Positions 34,650 to 44,850 of a stretch of 64,000 nt of DNA are shown in pieces. This stretch comes from Thiocystis violacea. GTDB taxonomy: Bacteria; Pseudomonadota; Gammaproteobacteria; Chromatiales; Chromatiaceae. A program made the position numbers and the translations under genes. The notes below the pieces were generated by a model, which saw only the letters and a list, made by a program, of their open reading frames with translations, was not told the origin of the DNA and made no database searches. Numbering within the stretch: position 1 is the first letter of the stretch; every line of letters starts with the position of its first letter. The stretch lies in the NCBI RefSeq assembly GCF_016583575.1, contig NZ_NRRG01000004.1:1-64000 (forward strand). The letters run 5' to 3'.

Positions 34650-35723
34650 GTGGGCACCGGGAAATTCACCACCGCCACCGACTCTCCATACGCCGAGGGC
34701 AAGGTCAGCGAGCGCGCGCTGCATTTTCTCAAGGTGCTGGTCGAGCGCTATATCCGCGAGGGTCAGCCGATCGGCTCGCGCACCCTGGCCAAGGACACGG
34801 GTCTGGACCTGAGTCCGGCGACGGTGCGCAACGTCATGGCCGACCTCGAGGATCTGGGATTGATCGTCTCGCCGCATACCTCGGCCGGTCGGGTGCCGAC
34901 CGTGGCCGGGTATCGGCTGTTCGTGGATTCGCTGCTGACGGTGCGACCGCCGTCCGATGACGACATCGCGTCCCTGCGTACCCGTTTCGATGTCCGCATG
35001 GACCCCAAATCGCTGATCGAAACGGCCTCGACGCTCCTGTCGGGCATCACGCACCTGGCCGGGGTGGTCATGCTGCCGCGCCACGAGCGCCATGCCTTTC
35101 GGCAGATCGAGCTGCTGCCCCTGTCTGATTCCAGGGTGCTGGCCATCCTGGTCACCAGCGAGGGCGAGGTCCACAACCGGATCGTCACCACCGAGCGCGT
35201 CTTCACCCCGTCGCAGCTCGAACAGGCCTCGAACTATCTGAACCGGATGTTCACCGGCCAGGACATCAAGGATGTGCGCAAGCGTCTCCTGGATGATCTC
35301 GAACACACCCATGCCCACATGGATCAGATGATGAGGCAGGCGCTGACGCTCGCGCAGGACGTCATGGCGTCGGCCGAGAGTCGCGATGACTGTTACATCG
35401 CCGGTCAGACCAATCTGATGGAATTCGGCGAGCTGGCCAGCATGGATCGGCTCAAGCAGTTGTTCGAGGCCTTCAATCAGAAGCGCGAGATCCTCCACAT
35501 CCTGGATCGCTGCATCGCCGCGGATGGGGTGCGGATCTTCATCGGCGAGGAGTCCGGCTACGGCCTCCTCGACGATTGCAGCCTGGTCACCACGACCTAT
35601 CGGGTCGAGGACCAGGTCGTGGGCGTACTGGGCGTGATCGGTCCGACGCGCATGGACTACCAGCGCGTGATTCCTATTGTAGATGTCACCGCGCGGCTCC
35701 TGTCGGCCGCGCTGCGACAGTAA
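34650..35723 (+). CDS. hrcA: Heat-shock repressor HrcA
   Basis: 357 residues, GTG start at 34650. The N-terminal winged helix is at about 25-85 (LVERYIREGQPIGSRTLAKDTGLDLSPATVRNVMADLEDLGLI), followed by the GAF-like dimerisation region (about 95-350). It binds the CIRCE just upstream and represses hrcA-grpE-dnaK-dnaJ, and probably groESL elsewhere. HrcA is not found in enteric gammaproteobacteria but occurs in other orders, alongside sigma-32, as the dnaK promoter below suggests. Confidence 0.95.
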   Translation: MGTGKFTTATDSPYAEGKVSERALHFLKVLVERYIREGQPIGSRTLAKDTGLDLSPATVRNVMADLEDLGLIVSPHTSAGRVPTVAGYRLFVDSLLTVRPPSDDDIASLRTRFDVRMDPKSLIETASTLLSGITHLAGVVMLPRHERHAFRQIELLPLSDSRVLAILVTSEGEVHNRIVTTERVFTPSQLEQASNYLNRMFTGQDIKDVRKRLLDDLEHTHAHMDQMMRQALTLAQDVMASAESRDDCYIAGQTNLMEFGELASMDRLKQLFEAFNQKREILHILDRCIAADGVRIFIGEESGYGLLDDCSLVTTTYRVEDQVVGVLGVIGPTRMDYQRVIPIVDVTARLLSAALRQ

Positions 35724-35807
35724 TTCGCAACCAGATCGAGATCCGCCCGGCGACCGGACGCCAGTCTCCGGTGTCGTGGCGGAGTCGTGTGAGAATTGGA
35801 GGTAACG

Positions 35808-36461
35808 ATGAGCATGGATCCAGATCGCGCGCAACCGGTGGAGCCGGAGTCGCCTCCCCTGGAGGACGCGGCCATGCGCGCCGCCGTGGAGGCCTACATC
35901 GAGGCCACCGCGGCGGATCAGGCGTCCGTTCGAACCGAGCCGGGCGAAGACCCAGGCCAGGAGCGCGCCGAGCCGCCCCAGGCGTCGCCGGAGATCCTGG
36001 CCGCCGCGCTGGAAGCGGCGCGGGCCGAGGCGGGCGAGCAGCGCGAACAACTCCTGCGCGCGCGCGCCGACCTGGAGAACATCCGGCGTCGTCATTCCGC
36101 CGAGCTGGAAAAGGCGCACAAGTTCGCCCTCGACGGCTTCGTGCGCGAGCTGCTTCAGGTGCGCGACAGTCTGGAGCTGGGGCACGGGGCCGCGATGGAG
36201 CCGGGGGCCGATCTCGCCCGGCTGCGCGAGGGCAGCGAGCTGACCCTCAAGCTGCTCGGGGACGTGATGGACAAGTTCGGCGTGGCCGTGGTCGATCCGA
36301 TGCATCAGCCGTTCGACCCCGAGTTCCATCAGGCCATGTCCATGCAGCCGCGCGGCGACGTGCCGCCCAACACGGTCGTCACGGTCATCCAGAAAGGCTA
36401 CACGCTCAACGGGCGTCTGGTGCGTCCGGCCCTGGTCATGGTGTCCCAGCAGGCCGCCTGA
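35808..36461 (+). CDS. grpE: Nucleotide exchange factor GrpE
   Basis: 217 residues from ATG 35808, preceded by GGAGG at 35799; an upstream in-frame TTG is not used. The acidic N-terminus (about 1-70) is longer than usual, then a long dimerisation helix (about 70-120) and the GrpE beta-domain with [19 protein letters not shown]. It releases ADP from DnaK. It lies between hrcA and dnaK. Confidence 0.95.
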   Translation: MSMDPDRAQPVEPESPPLEDAAMRAAVEAYIEATAADQASVRTEPGEDPGQERAEPPQASPEILAAALEAARAEAGEQREQLLRARADLENIRRRHSAELEKAHKFALDGFVRELLQVRDSLELGHGAAMEPGADLARLREGSELTLKLLGDVMDKFGVAVVDPMHQPFDPEFHQAMSMQPRGDVPPNTVVTVIQKGYTLNGRLVRPALVMVSQQAA

Positions 36462-36468
36462 GAACAGG

Positions 36469-36495
36469 CTTGAACGGCGCGGGGTTTTCCCCCAA
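36469..36495 (+). promoter_or_regulatory. Sigma-32-type heat-shock promoter before dnaK
   Basis: CTTGAAC (36469-36475), 14 bases, then CCCCAA (36490-36495), close to the RpoH consensus CTTGAA-N14-CCCCAT. It lies 58 bases upstream of dnaK. Together with CIRCE, dnaK appears to have both repressor and sigma-factor heat-shock control. Confidence 0.65.
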
Positions 36496-36552
36496 CTGAT
36501 TGGATTATTTGGCGCCGCCGCGCCACGCAACGTTATTTCGGAGAACACACCC

Positions 36553-38475
36553 ATGGGAAAAATCATCGGCATCGATCTCGGCACCACGAACTCGTGCGTG
36601 GCCGTGATGGAAGGCGACAATGTCAAGGTCATCGAGAACGCCGAGGGTGATCGCACCACGCCCTCGATCATCGCCTACAGCGGTGATGGCGAGGTGCTGG
36701 TCGGTCAGTCCGCCAAGCGCCAGTCGGTGACCAATCCGGCCAACACCCTGTTCGCCATCAAGCGTCTGATCGGACGCCGTTACGCCGATCAGGTGGTCGA
36801 CAAGGACAAGGACATGGTCCCCTACAAGATCGTCAAGGCGGACAACGGCGACGCCTGGGTCGAGGTGAACGGCAAGAAGATGGCGCCGCCCGAGATCTCG
36901 GCCAAGGTCTTGCAGAAGATGAAGAAGACCGCCGAGGACTATCTCGGCCACGCGGTCACCGAGGCGGTCATCACGGTGCCGGCCTATTTCAACGACTCGC
37001 AGCGCCAGGCGACCAAGGACGCCGGGCGCATCGCGGGCCTCGAGGTCAAGCGCATCATCAACGAGCCGACGGCCGCCGCGCTGGCCTACGGCATGGACAA
37101 GCGGCGCGGCGATCAGAAGATCGCCGTCTACGACCTGGGCGGCGGCACCTTCGACGTCTCCATCATCGAGATCGCCGAGATCGAGGGCGAGCACCAGTTC
37201 GAGGTGCTCTCCACCAACGGCGACACCTTCCTGGGCGGCGAGGACTTCGACCTGCGGATCATCGATCACCTGGTCGAGACCTTCAAGAAGGAACAGGGAT
37301 TCGATCTGCGCAACGACCCGCTGGCCCTGCAGCGTCTCAAGGAAGGCGCCGAGAAGGCCAAGATCGAGCTCTCCACCAGCCAGCAGACCGATATCAATCT
37401 GCCCTACATCACCGCCGACCAGACCGGCCCCAAGCACCTCAGTGTCAAGCTGACCCGCGCCAAGCTGGAGTCGCTGGTCGAGGAGCTGGTCGACCGCACC
37501 ATCGAGCCCTGCCGCATCGCGCTCAAGGACGCCAATCTCACCGCCGGACAGATCGATGAGGTCATCCTGGTCGGCGGTCAGACCCGCATGCCCAAGGTCC
37601 AGGCCAAGGTCGAGCAATTCTTCGGCAAGACCCCGCGCAAGGACGTCAACCCGGACGAGGCGGTCGCCATCGGCGCCGCGATCCAGGGCGGCGTGCTTGG
37701 CGGCGAGGTCAAGGACGTGCTGCTGCTGGACGTCACCCCGCTGTCGCTCGGCATCGAGACCCTTGGCGGCGTCATGACCAAGCTGATCGAGAAGAACACG
37801 ACGATTCCGACCTCGGCGCAGCAGGTCTTCTCGACTGCGGACGACAATCAGACCGCCGTCACCGTGCATGTGCTCCAGGGCGAGCGCGAGCGCGCGGCGA
37901 GCAACAAGTCGCTCGGCCGTTTCGATCTGTCCGACATCCCGCCGGCCCCGCGCGGCGTGCCCCAGGTCGAGGTCAAATTCGACATCGACGCCAACGGCAT
38001 CCTCAACGTCTCGGCAAAGGACAAGGCGACCGGCAAGCAGCAGTCCATCATCATCAAGGCGTCCTCGGGGCTCTCCGAGGCCGAGATCGCGCAGATGGTC
38101 AAGGACGCCGAGGCCCACGCCGAGGACGATCGTCAGTTCCACCAACTGGTCGGCGCGCGCAATCAGGCCGACAGCATGATCCACGCGACCCGCAAGTCCA
38201 TGGAGCAGCTCGCCGAACAGATGGAGAGCGGCGAGAAAGAGTCCATCGAGTCCGCCCTCAAGGATCTGGAAGAGGCCATGAAGAGCGAGGACAAGGATCG
38301 CATCGAGTCACTGACCAAGAAGCTTGGCGATGCTTCCGGCAAGATGGCCGAGCGTCTCTACGCCAAGTCCGGCGCGACCGACGCGGGCGAACCCCAGTCG
38401 GGCGGGAGTCAGGGCGGCGCGCATGATGACGTGGTCGACGCCGAATTCGAAGAGGTCCGGGACGACAAAAAATAG
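36553..38475 (+). CDS. dnaK: Molecular chaperone DnaK (Hsp70)
   Basis: 640 residues, full length. The nucleotide-binding domain begins [21 protein letters not shown] and includes the [15 protein letters not shown] loop; the substrate-binding domain follows the linker [18 protein letters not shown], and the tail ends [10 protein letters not shown]. It folds and disaggregates proteins with ATP, using DnaJ and GrpE encoded next to it. A strong antisense open frame reflects codon bias and is not a gene. Confidence 0.97.
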   Translation: MGKIIGIDLGTTNSCVAVMEGDNVKVIENAEGDRTTPSIIAYSGDGEVLVGQSAKRQSVTNPANTLFAIKRLIGRRYADQVVDKDKDMVPYKIVKADNGDAWVEVNGKKMAPPEISAKVLQKMKKTAEDYLGHAVTEAVITVPAYFNDSQRQATKDAGRIAGLEVKRIINEPTAAALAYGMDKRRGDQKIAVYDLGGGTFDVSIIEIAEIEGEHQFEVLSTNGDTFLGGEDFDLRIIDHLVETFKKEQGFDLRNDPLALQRLKEGAEKAKIELSTSQQTDINLPYITADQTGPKHLSVKLTRAKLESLVEELVDRTIEPCRIALKDANLTAGQIDEVILVGGQTRMPKVQAKVEQFFGKTPRKDVNPDEAVAIGAAIQGGVLGGEVKDVLLLDVTPLSLGIETLGGVMTKLIEKNTTIPTSAQQVFSTADDNQTAVTVHVLQGERERAASNKSLGRFDLSDIPPAPRGVPQVEVKFDIDANGILNVSAKDKATGKQQSIIIKASSGLSEAEIAQMVKDAEAHAEDDRQFHQLVGARNQADSMIHATRKSMEQLAEQMESGEKESIESALKDLEEAMKSEDKDRIESLTKKLGDASGKMAERLYAKSGATDAGEPQSGGSQGGAHDDVVDAEFEEVRDDKK

Positions 38476-38603
38476 TTGATCGGCAAGGCCGCCGGTTTCC
38501 TGCGCCGGATGAAGAAAGCGTACAGGCGTGAAGAGCGTCGGTGCGCTTTCCCTTTTGAGCGGGCCGGGGTGAACGTCGGTGGTTGATGGCTGGAAGCGGA
38601 TAC

Positions 38604-39746
38604 ATGGCAAAACGCGATTATTACGAAGTTCTAGGGGTCCAGCGCAACGCAAGCGAGGCCGACATCAAGAAGGCCTTTCGGCGTCTGGCGATGAAGCATC
38701 ACCCCGACCGCAACACGGGCGACAGTGACGCCGAGGCGAAATTCAAGGAGGCTAAGCTGGCCTATGACGTTCTGAGCGATCCGAAAAAGCGTTCGGCCTA
38801 CGATCAGTTCGGTCACGCCGGCGTCGAGGCGGGGGCGGGTGGCTTCGGCGGCCCCGGAGACTTCGCGGGTGCCGGTTCCTTCTCGGACATCTTTGGCGAT
38901 GTCTTTGGCGACATCTTCGGTGGTCGGGGCGGTGCCGGCGGGAGACGTGGCCAGCGTGGCGTCGACCTGCGCTACGACCTCTCGCTCACCCTGGAGGAGG
39001 CGGTCGCCGGGAAGGAGGTCAAGATTCGTCTGCCGACCCTGGTGGACTGTCAGTTCTGCGGCGGCACCGGCGCCAAGCCCGGCACCAAGCCGAAACAGTG
39101 CCCGACCTGCGGCGGCATGGGCCAGGTGCGGATGCAGCAGGGTTTCTTCTCCATCCAGCAAACCTGTCCCGAGTGCCGGGGTACGGGTTCGGTCATCGAG
39201 GAGGCCTGTTCCCATTGTCGGGGGCGCGGCCGGATCCAGGAAGAGAAGACCCTCTCGGTCAAGGTTCCGCCCGGTGTCGACACCGGCGACCGTATCCGTC
39301 TGGCGGGCGAGGGCGAGCGTGGCGAGCAGGGCGGTCCGCCCGGCGATCTCTATGTCCAGGTGCAGGTCATGGAGCACCCCATCTTCACCCGCGAGGACGC
39401 CAATCTCTATTGTCAGGTTCCGATCGGTTTCGTCACGGCGGCGCTCGGCGGCGAGTTCGAGGTGCCGACCCTCGACGGCAAGGTGATGCTCAAGATTCCC
39501 GCCGGAACCCAGACCGGCAAGATGTTCCGGGTCCGCGCCAAGGGCGTGAAGCCGGTACGCGGCGGCGCGGTCGGCGACCTCATCTGTCGGGTGACGGTCG
39601 AGACACCGGTCAACCTCACCGACCGTCAGAAGGAATTGTTGCGCGAATTCGAGACCAGCGTTCAGGAAGGCGGGTCGCGGCACAATCCGCAGTCCCATAC
39701 CTGGCTGGACGGGGTGAAGAGCTTTTTTGAAAAGATGGGCCTCTGA
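38604..39746 (+). CDS. dnaJ: Co-chaperone DnaJ (Hsp40)
   Basis: 380 residues from ATG 38604 ([18 protein letters not shown]). The J domain (about 1-70) has the HPD motif (KHHPDRNTG), followed by the Gly-rich region (72-110) and four CxxCxGxG zinc motifs ([32 protein letters not shown]), then the two client-binding domains. It delivers clients to DnaK and stimulates its ATPase. Confidence 0.97.
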   Translation: MAKRDYYEVLGVQRNASEADIKKAFRRLAMKHHPDRNTGDSDAEAKFKEAKLAYDVLSDPKKRSAYDQFGHAGVEAGAGGFGGPGDFAGAGSFSDIFGDVFGDIFGGRGGAGGRRGQRGVDLRYDLSLTLEEAVAGKEVKIRLPTLVDCQFCGGTGAKPGTKPKQCPTCGGMGQVRMQQGFFSIQQTCPECRGTGSVIEEACSHCRGRGRIQEEKTLSVKVPPGVDTGDRIRLAGEGERGEQGGPPGDLYVQVQVMEHPIFTREDANLYCQVPIGFVTAALGGEFEVPTLDGKVMLKIPAGTQTGKMFRVRAKGVKPVRGGAVGDLICRVTVETPVNLTDRQKELLREFETSVQEGGSRHNPQSHTWLDGVKSFFEKMGL

Positions 39747-40607
<861 letters not shown>

Positions 40608-40804
40608 GCGCCGCGCTTTCGGCGATCCGCCTGGGTCGGGGGTGCGACCATAACCGATACCTGGCTGGGGTAAGCGGGAGCGAGCCCCGAATTTGTATCC
40701 CGAACATCGGAGCGTACCAGGGTTCAACACGGGACATCCGCGGGACGGGGAGGTTGGAGGCGGTATCGACGCCATGTCCTGACCGTCGACATGAGCCCCG
40801 GCGG

Positions 40805-41536
40805 CTATCTGGATTCGGCCGAGGGATCCAGCCGGATGGGCTCCAGCAGACGCGACTCGAAGTCGGTCAGCACGCTGAACTCGACGCGCCGGGAGGCCGC
40901 CGGGTTCTCCCGGCCCTGGTCGTCGTGGACCGGTCGCGAGGAGGAGAGTCCGACCGCCGCGACTCGCCGGCTGAACCAGTCCTTGTCTTGTAGCCCCGCG
41001 AGTCCGTAGGCGAAGCGCAGAACGGCCTGGGTACGTTGCTGGCTCAGTTCCATGTTGAGGAAGTAGGCATCCAGTGGGGGTGTGCCGCTGTTCCATTCGC
41101 TGGAGGTATGACCCTCGATGCGGACCTCGCGAATCACGTCCTGGAAGGGCGTGAGCTGGGCCACGTAGCGCGGCAGGAAGTCGCTCAGGATCGCCTCGAA
41201 TTCCGGCTTGATGCGCGCGGAGTTGCGGTCGAAGAGGACATCGGGTTCACGAAAGCGCAGCGTCAGCGTGGGCCGGTCGAGTTCAGCGTTCCAGCGCTCG
41301 AGATCCTCCCGAAATTCCTCGTCGAGCGCCCGGTAAATGGACTGCCGGTACTCGACCGCGCTCGTCCGCACCTCGGTCTCCACTTCATAGGTGCGCTCGA
41401 CCTGAACCATATACAGCAGGGCCAGAAACAGGAAGATCATCATCAGGGAGGACATGAGATCGGACAAGGCCACCCAATGGAAATCGTCTTCCTGATGGGC
41501 CGGCTTGGGACTGGGGCGGGTCGTCATGGCGTTCAT
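40805..41536 (-). CDS. ZorB-like (MotB/OmpA-type) motor stator protein
   Basis: 243 residues. After a short cytosolic N-terminus there is one membrane helix (about 22-44, SDLMSSLMMIFLFLALLYMV) with Asp26 just at its start, the position of the ion-carrying Asp of ZorB/MotB. A linker leads to an OmpA-like peptidoglycan-binding domain (about 95-230, EVRIEGHTSSEW…LSQQRTQAV). It overlaps the upstream channel gene by 4 bp (ATGA at 41533-41536). There is no MotB plug or DxGxx flagellar motif, so a Zorya-type or TolR/ExbD-like motor fits better. See the partner entry. Confidence 0.72.
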   Translation of the reverse strand: MNAMTTRPSPKPAHQEDDFHWVALSDLMSSLMMIFLFLALLYMVQVERTYEVETEVRTSAVEYRQSIYRALDEEFREDLERWNAELDRPTLTLRFREPDVLFDRNSARIKPEFEAILSDFLPRYVAQLTPFQDVIREVRIEGHTSSEWNSGTPPLDAYFLNMELSQQRTQAVLRFAYGLAGLQDKDWFSRRVAAVGLSSSRPVHDDQGRENPAASRRVEFSVLTDFESRLLEPIRLDPSAESR

Positions 41537-42627
41537 GAGCGCGCCACCACCGAGAGCTCGGGATGAGTCGCTTCGTGATGCCGATTGGTCGCCCCGTATT
41601 GGCCGAGGTGTTGTTGTGTGGCGAATGCCGAGAGAACCGCGTTCTCGATGCTCTCCAGCATGACTTTCAGGCGGTTATCGATGGCTGGAAAGGCTTCGTT
41701 GGCCCGGTCGCGGAGTTCCGCGATGCCGCCGAGCAGCGCCTCTAGCTCGATGCTTTCCCGCCGCAGGCTGACCATGGTTGATTCCTGATCCTCGATGTAG
41801 CGTGAGATCTGCCGTGCCTGCTGGGTCAGGGCTTGGAGACTTGCCTCGGACTGAGTCACGCCCGCGATGGCGTGGTCGATCTGTTGGCTGAGTGTCTCCA
41901 TGTGCTCGCGGTATTGATCCTGCCAACGCACCAATTTTTCTACCGAGGCGTCGAGACGACGGAAGTTCTCGCCGAACTGCTCGCCCAAGTTGCTGTTGAA
42001 GTCGCGGATCACCGACTCGAGCGCGGCGATTAGTTGGCGCGATCCCATCTCGCTGAGCTGATCGGCGAAATCCCTGAAGGCCGCGAGCTGTTGCTCATGC
42101 TGTCGCTCAAGGGTCTGAACCAGGCGAGCGTCCATCCGCGCGATCTGCTCGACCAGTTGCCGGGTCGCCGCCAATTGTGCGTCCGCCACCTCCGCCTGGC
42201 GATCGCCGAGCGTTGTCGGAGTGTTGGCGTCGGTCAGCGATGAAGCGCCAGACGGTTGGAAGCCCGACGTCCTCTCGACGCCCAGCACCAGCACGAGACG
42301 TAAACAAACCGCGAGCAAGATTCCGGCGATGCTGCTGGCGAAGGCAAGCTTGAGCCCGCCTAGCAGCATCGGAATGCTGGCTTCGATGTCACCGACATCG
42401 AAGTGCAGCAGACCGGTGGATATTCCCAGAAAGGTTCCGAGGATTCCAAAGGTCGTGAGCAGTGTCGGAACGCTTCGGGTATAGGCCGCCGCGCGACCGC
42501 GCGCGATGAGGATCAGGGCGCTCGCGAACAGCGACAGAAGGATGGCGGTAAAGACGCCGATGACCATCATCGCGTTGTCTAGGCGACTCAGGGTTCCAAG
42601 CAGACCGCCCGCGATCAATTCGAACAT
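41533..42627 (-). CDS. ZorA-like (MotA/ExbB/TolQ-family) channel protein with coiled-coil tail
   Basis: 364 residues. Membrane segments are at about 22-44, 58-76 (VPTLLTTFGILGTFLGISTGLL) and 90-115 (IPMLLGGLKLAFASSIAGILLAV), the ExbB/TolQ-type channel core. From about 130 to 340 there is a long charged helical tail (RQHEQQLAAFRDFADQLSEMGSR…). The pair matches the ZorA-ZorB motor of the Zorya defence system, where the tail reaches into the cytosol; the tail here is shorter than in type I. No ZorC, ZorD or ZorE gene is near, so its role is open. A Shine-Dalgarno GGAAGG precedes ATG 42627. Confidence 0.7.
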   Translation of the reverse strand: MFELIAGGLLGTLSRLDNAMMVIGVFTAILLSLFASALILIARGRAAAYTRSVPTLLTTFGILGTFLGISTGLLHFDVGDIEASIPMLLGGLKLAFASSIAGILLAVCLRLVLVLGVERTSGFQPSGASSLTDANTPTTLGDRQAEVADAQLAATRQLVEQIARMDARLVQTLERQHEQQLAAFRDFADQLSEMGSRQLIAALESVIRDFNSNLGEQFGENFRRLDASVEKLVRWQDQYREHMETLSQQIDHAIAGVTQSEASLQALTQQARQISRYIEDQESTMVSLRRESIELEALLGGIAELRDRANEAFPAIDNRLKVMLESIENAVLSAFATQQHLGQYGATNRHHEATHPELSVVARS

Positions 42628-42843
42628 GACAACCTTCCGCTCGTCTGTGTCGGGATGCCCACGGGTAACCGGGGGCGCTCACGTCAGACGGAAGCATAAT
42701 TCAGGCCAACGCTATTCTCGGCGAGGCGGAACAATGGGTTGCGGCCTTGTGCTTGGGGCGCCAGGCCCCTGTTGCCACTCATCGTTCGCTGGTTCGTCAA
42801 TATCCCGACGGATGGGGGCGGACGGCGATCAAGGGGACCGAAC

Positions 42844-43737
42844 CTACGGTGATTTCGGCTTGGCCAGCTCCTTCTCGATGGTGGTCTCCTCATGGATCGT
42901 TGCATCCGTCTTCTTGTTCATGACGATGATGCTGATGCGCCGATTGATCGGGTTGTTGGGGTCGCTCTGATCGAATGGAACCGTATCCGCGAATCCAACC
43001 ACTCGGCCGATCTTCCCTTCCTGCATTCCGCCCGCCAACAGCGCGCGTCGGGCGGAATTCGCGCGTTCGGTCGACAACTCCCAATTGCTGAAACCACCAC
43101 GCGCCAGTGGACGCGCGTCCGTGTGACCGGTCAGGCTGATGCGGTTGGGAACCTGGTTGATCATGGTGCCCAGCTCCTTGAGGATGGCGGCCGTATAGCT
43201 CTTGAGTTGCGTGCTGCCGGAATCGAACATGGAGCGGTTCTCCTTGTCGACGATCTGAATGCGCAGACCCTCCGACACGATATCGATCAGGAGTTGTTCC
43301 TTATAAGGAATCAGTGTTTCGCTTTGCTCCAGCGCTTTTTCCAGAAGCTCCTTCAGTGACTCCAGACGCTCCTGATCCTGAGCGGCCGCCATCTCCTCGA
43401 GTTGTTCCTGGTCCAGGGTCGTCGGCTGTGGTGCCTCGGGGGCCATGTCGACGGCGCCGTCGAACTGGATGATGGCGGGCTTCGAGCCGGTTCCCTCGCC
43501 CTCGTTCTGGGATGGCGAGGCGCTGACGCCATCGAAGGCCGAGGGATTATTGAAATACTCCGAGATGGCCGCCTTCTGCTCCTTGGTCGTGGATCCCAGG
43601 ATCCAGAGCAACATGAAAAACGCCATCATCGCGGTGGCGAAATCGGCGAAGGCGATCTTCCAGGCACCACCATGGTGGCCACCCGACTTGAACACCTTTT
43701 TGATGATGATGGGTTGTTTGTTGGTGTCGATCGCCAT
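42844..43737 (-). CDS. motB: Flagellar motor protein MotB
   Basis: 297 residues. The single membrane helix with the ion-carrying Asp is at about 28-48 (IAFADFATAMMAFFMLLWIL), followed by a plug/linker and an OmpA-like C-domain at about 170-280 (ISLTGHTDARPLARGG, NWELSTERANSARR). It anchors the stator to peptidoglycan and conducts H+ (or Na+) with MotA. It starts 12 bases after motA. Confidence 0.95.
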   Translation of the reverse strand: MAIDTNKQPIIIKKVFKSGGHHGGAWKIAFADFATAMMAFFMLLWILGSTTKEQKAAISEYFNNPSAFDGVSASPSQNEGEGTGSKPAIIQFDGAVDMAPEAPQPTTLDQEQLEEMAAAQDQERLESLKELLEKALEQSETLIPYKEQLLIDIVSEGLRIQIVDKENRSMFDSGSTQLKSYTAAILKELGTMINQVPNRISLTGHTDARPLARGGFSNWELSTERANSARRALLAGGMQEGKIGRVVGFADTVPFDQSDPNNPINRRISIIVMNKKTDATIHEETTIEKELAKPKSP

Positions 43738-43749
43738 GGCGATGGTCTC

Positions 43750-44604
43750 CTACTTACTGCCCTTGAGATGCTGTTCCAATTCGCTGAAGCTGGGGCGGAA
43801 GTCGGAGGACATGGTCTTGCGGCCGAACTCGACCGACACCTGTGGGCTGTAACCTTGGATGTTGGCGAGGATGCAAGCCTTGATACAGGAGAGATAGCGG
43901 GTCTCGTCGGCTGCGTAGCGCTCCAGCATGGTGGAGATCGGGCTGACGAAACCGTAGGCGATCAGGATACCGCTGAGGGTTCCGACCAAGGCGGCGGCGA
44001 CCAGGGTGCCGAGTTCCTCCATCGGACCACCCAAGGCCCCCATGGTGTGGACGATGCCAAGGACGGCGGCGACGATGCCGAAGGCGGGCAGGCCATCGCC
44101 GACACGTTGCACGGCATGCGCGGTCGCCTCGGCCTCGTGATGATGGGTGTTCAGTTCGATGTCCATGAGGTTGTCCAGCTCGAACGGATTCATGTTGCCG
44201 CTGACCACGAGCCGCATGTAGTCGGAGATGAAGTCGCAGGCATGATGGTCCTTCACGAGTCGCGGATATTTTTGGAACAAGGCGCTGCTTGAGGGATCCT
44301 CGATATCGCCCTCGATGCCCATGAGACCTTCCTTGCGCGCCTTGTTGAAAAGGTCGTACATGAAGCCCAGGGCATCCAGGTAATCGGCTTTTTTGTATTT
44401 GGAGCCGGTGAAGAGGCTGGGGATGGACTTCAGCGACTTCATGACGACGCTCATGGGATTGGCGATGATGAAACCACCCAAGGCCGCGCCGAGGATGATG
44501 ACCAGCTCGAAGGGCTGCCAGAGAGCCGCGATATGGCCACCCCCGGCGGCGAATCCGCCGAGGACCGACGCGAAGACGATGATCGAGCCCAGGATCATAT
44601 TCAC
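43750..44604 (-). CDS. motA: Flagellar motor protein MotA
   Basis: 284 residues. The four membrane segments (first: MILGSIIVFASVLGGFAAGGG) and the large cytoplasmic loop (YDLFNKARKEGLMGIEGDIEDP) are as in the LafT/MotA group. It forms the stator ring around two MotB, coupling ion flow to torque. The motAB pair is separate from the ZorAB-like pair 3' of it and from the fli operon. Confidence 0.95.
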   Translation of the reverse strand: MNMILGSIIVFASVLGGFAAGGGHIAALWQPFELVIILGAALGGFIIANPMSVVMKSLKSIPSLFTGSKYKKADYLDALGFMYDLFNKARKEGLMGIEGDIEDPSSSALFQKYPRLVKDHHACDFISDYMRLVVSGNMNPFELDNLMDIELNTHHHEAEATAHAVQRVGDGLPAFGIVAAVLGIVHTMGALGGPMEELGTLVAAALVGTLSGILIAYGFVSPISTMLERYAADETRYLSCIKACILANIQGYSPQVSVEFGRKTMSSDFRPSFSELEQHLKGSK

Positions 44605-44850
44605 GTGATTGGTTCCGGGTGTGTCTGTCGGGAGCGCACGGGATCCCTGTCCCGGAACCCAAACGCCCTGCCTTGAAAGGAGATTGCCGCCGTTGCCGTC
44701 CTAGGTCGGGCGCCTCTGCGATCGCCGCACTCGCGTACTCGGCCGGCAACTCAGTGGGAGTCTCCCGCGATTGGCTGTGACGGTCGCTTTCGTTGCCCTA
44801 TAGTAGCATCGGCCGATCCGCTTCTAGCAATTGGCGGATCGAGGGGTTTT

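Noticed and set aside
34599-36671. 690-residue minus-strand ORF over hrcA and grpE
   Set aside because: Spans two clear plus-strand genes and shows no known domain.
36505-38184. 559-residue minus-strand ORF antisense to dnaK
   Set aside because: It mirrors dnaK codon bias; dnaK itself is unmistakable on the plus strand.
40805-42627. A second flagellar motAB stator
   Set aside because: The channel protein has a long cytosolic coiled-coil tail and lacks MotA's large loop features; a bona fide motAB lies directly beside it.
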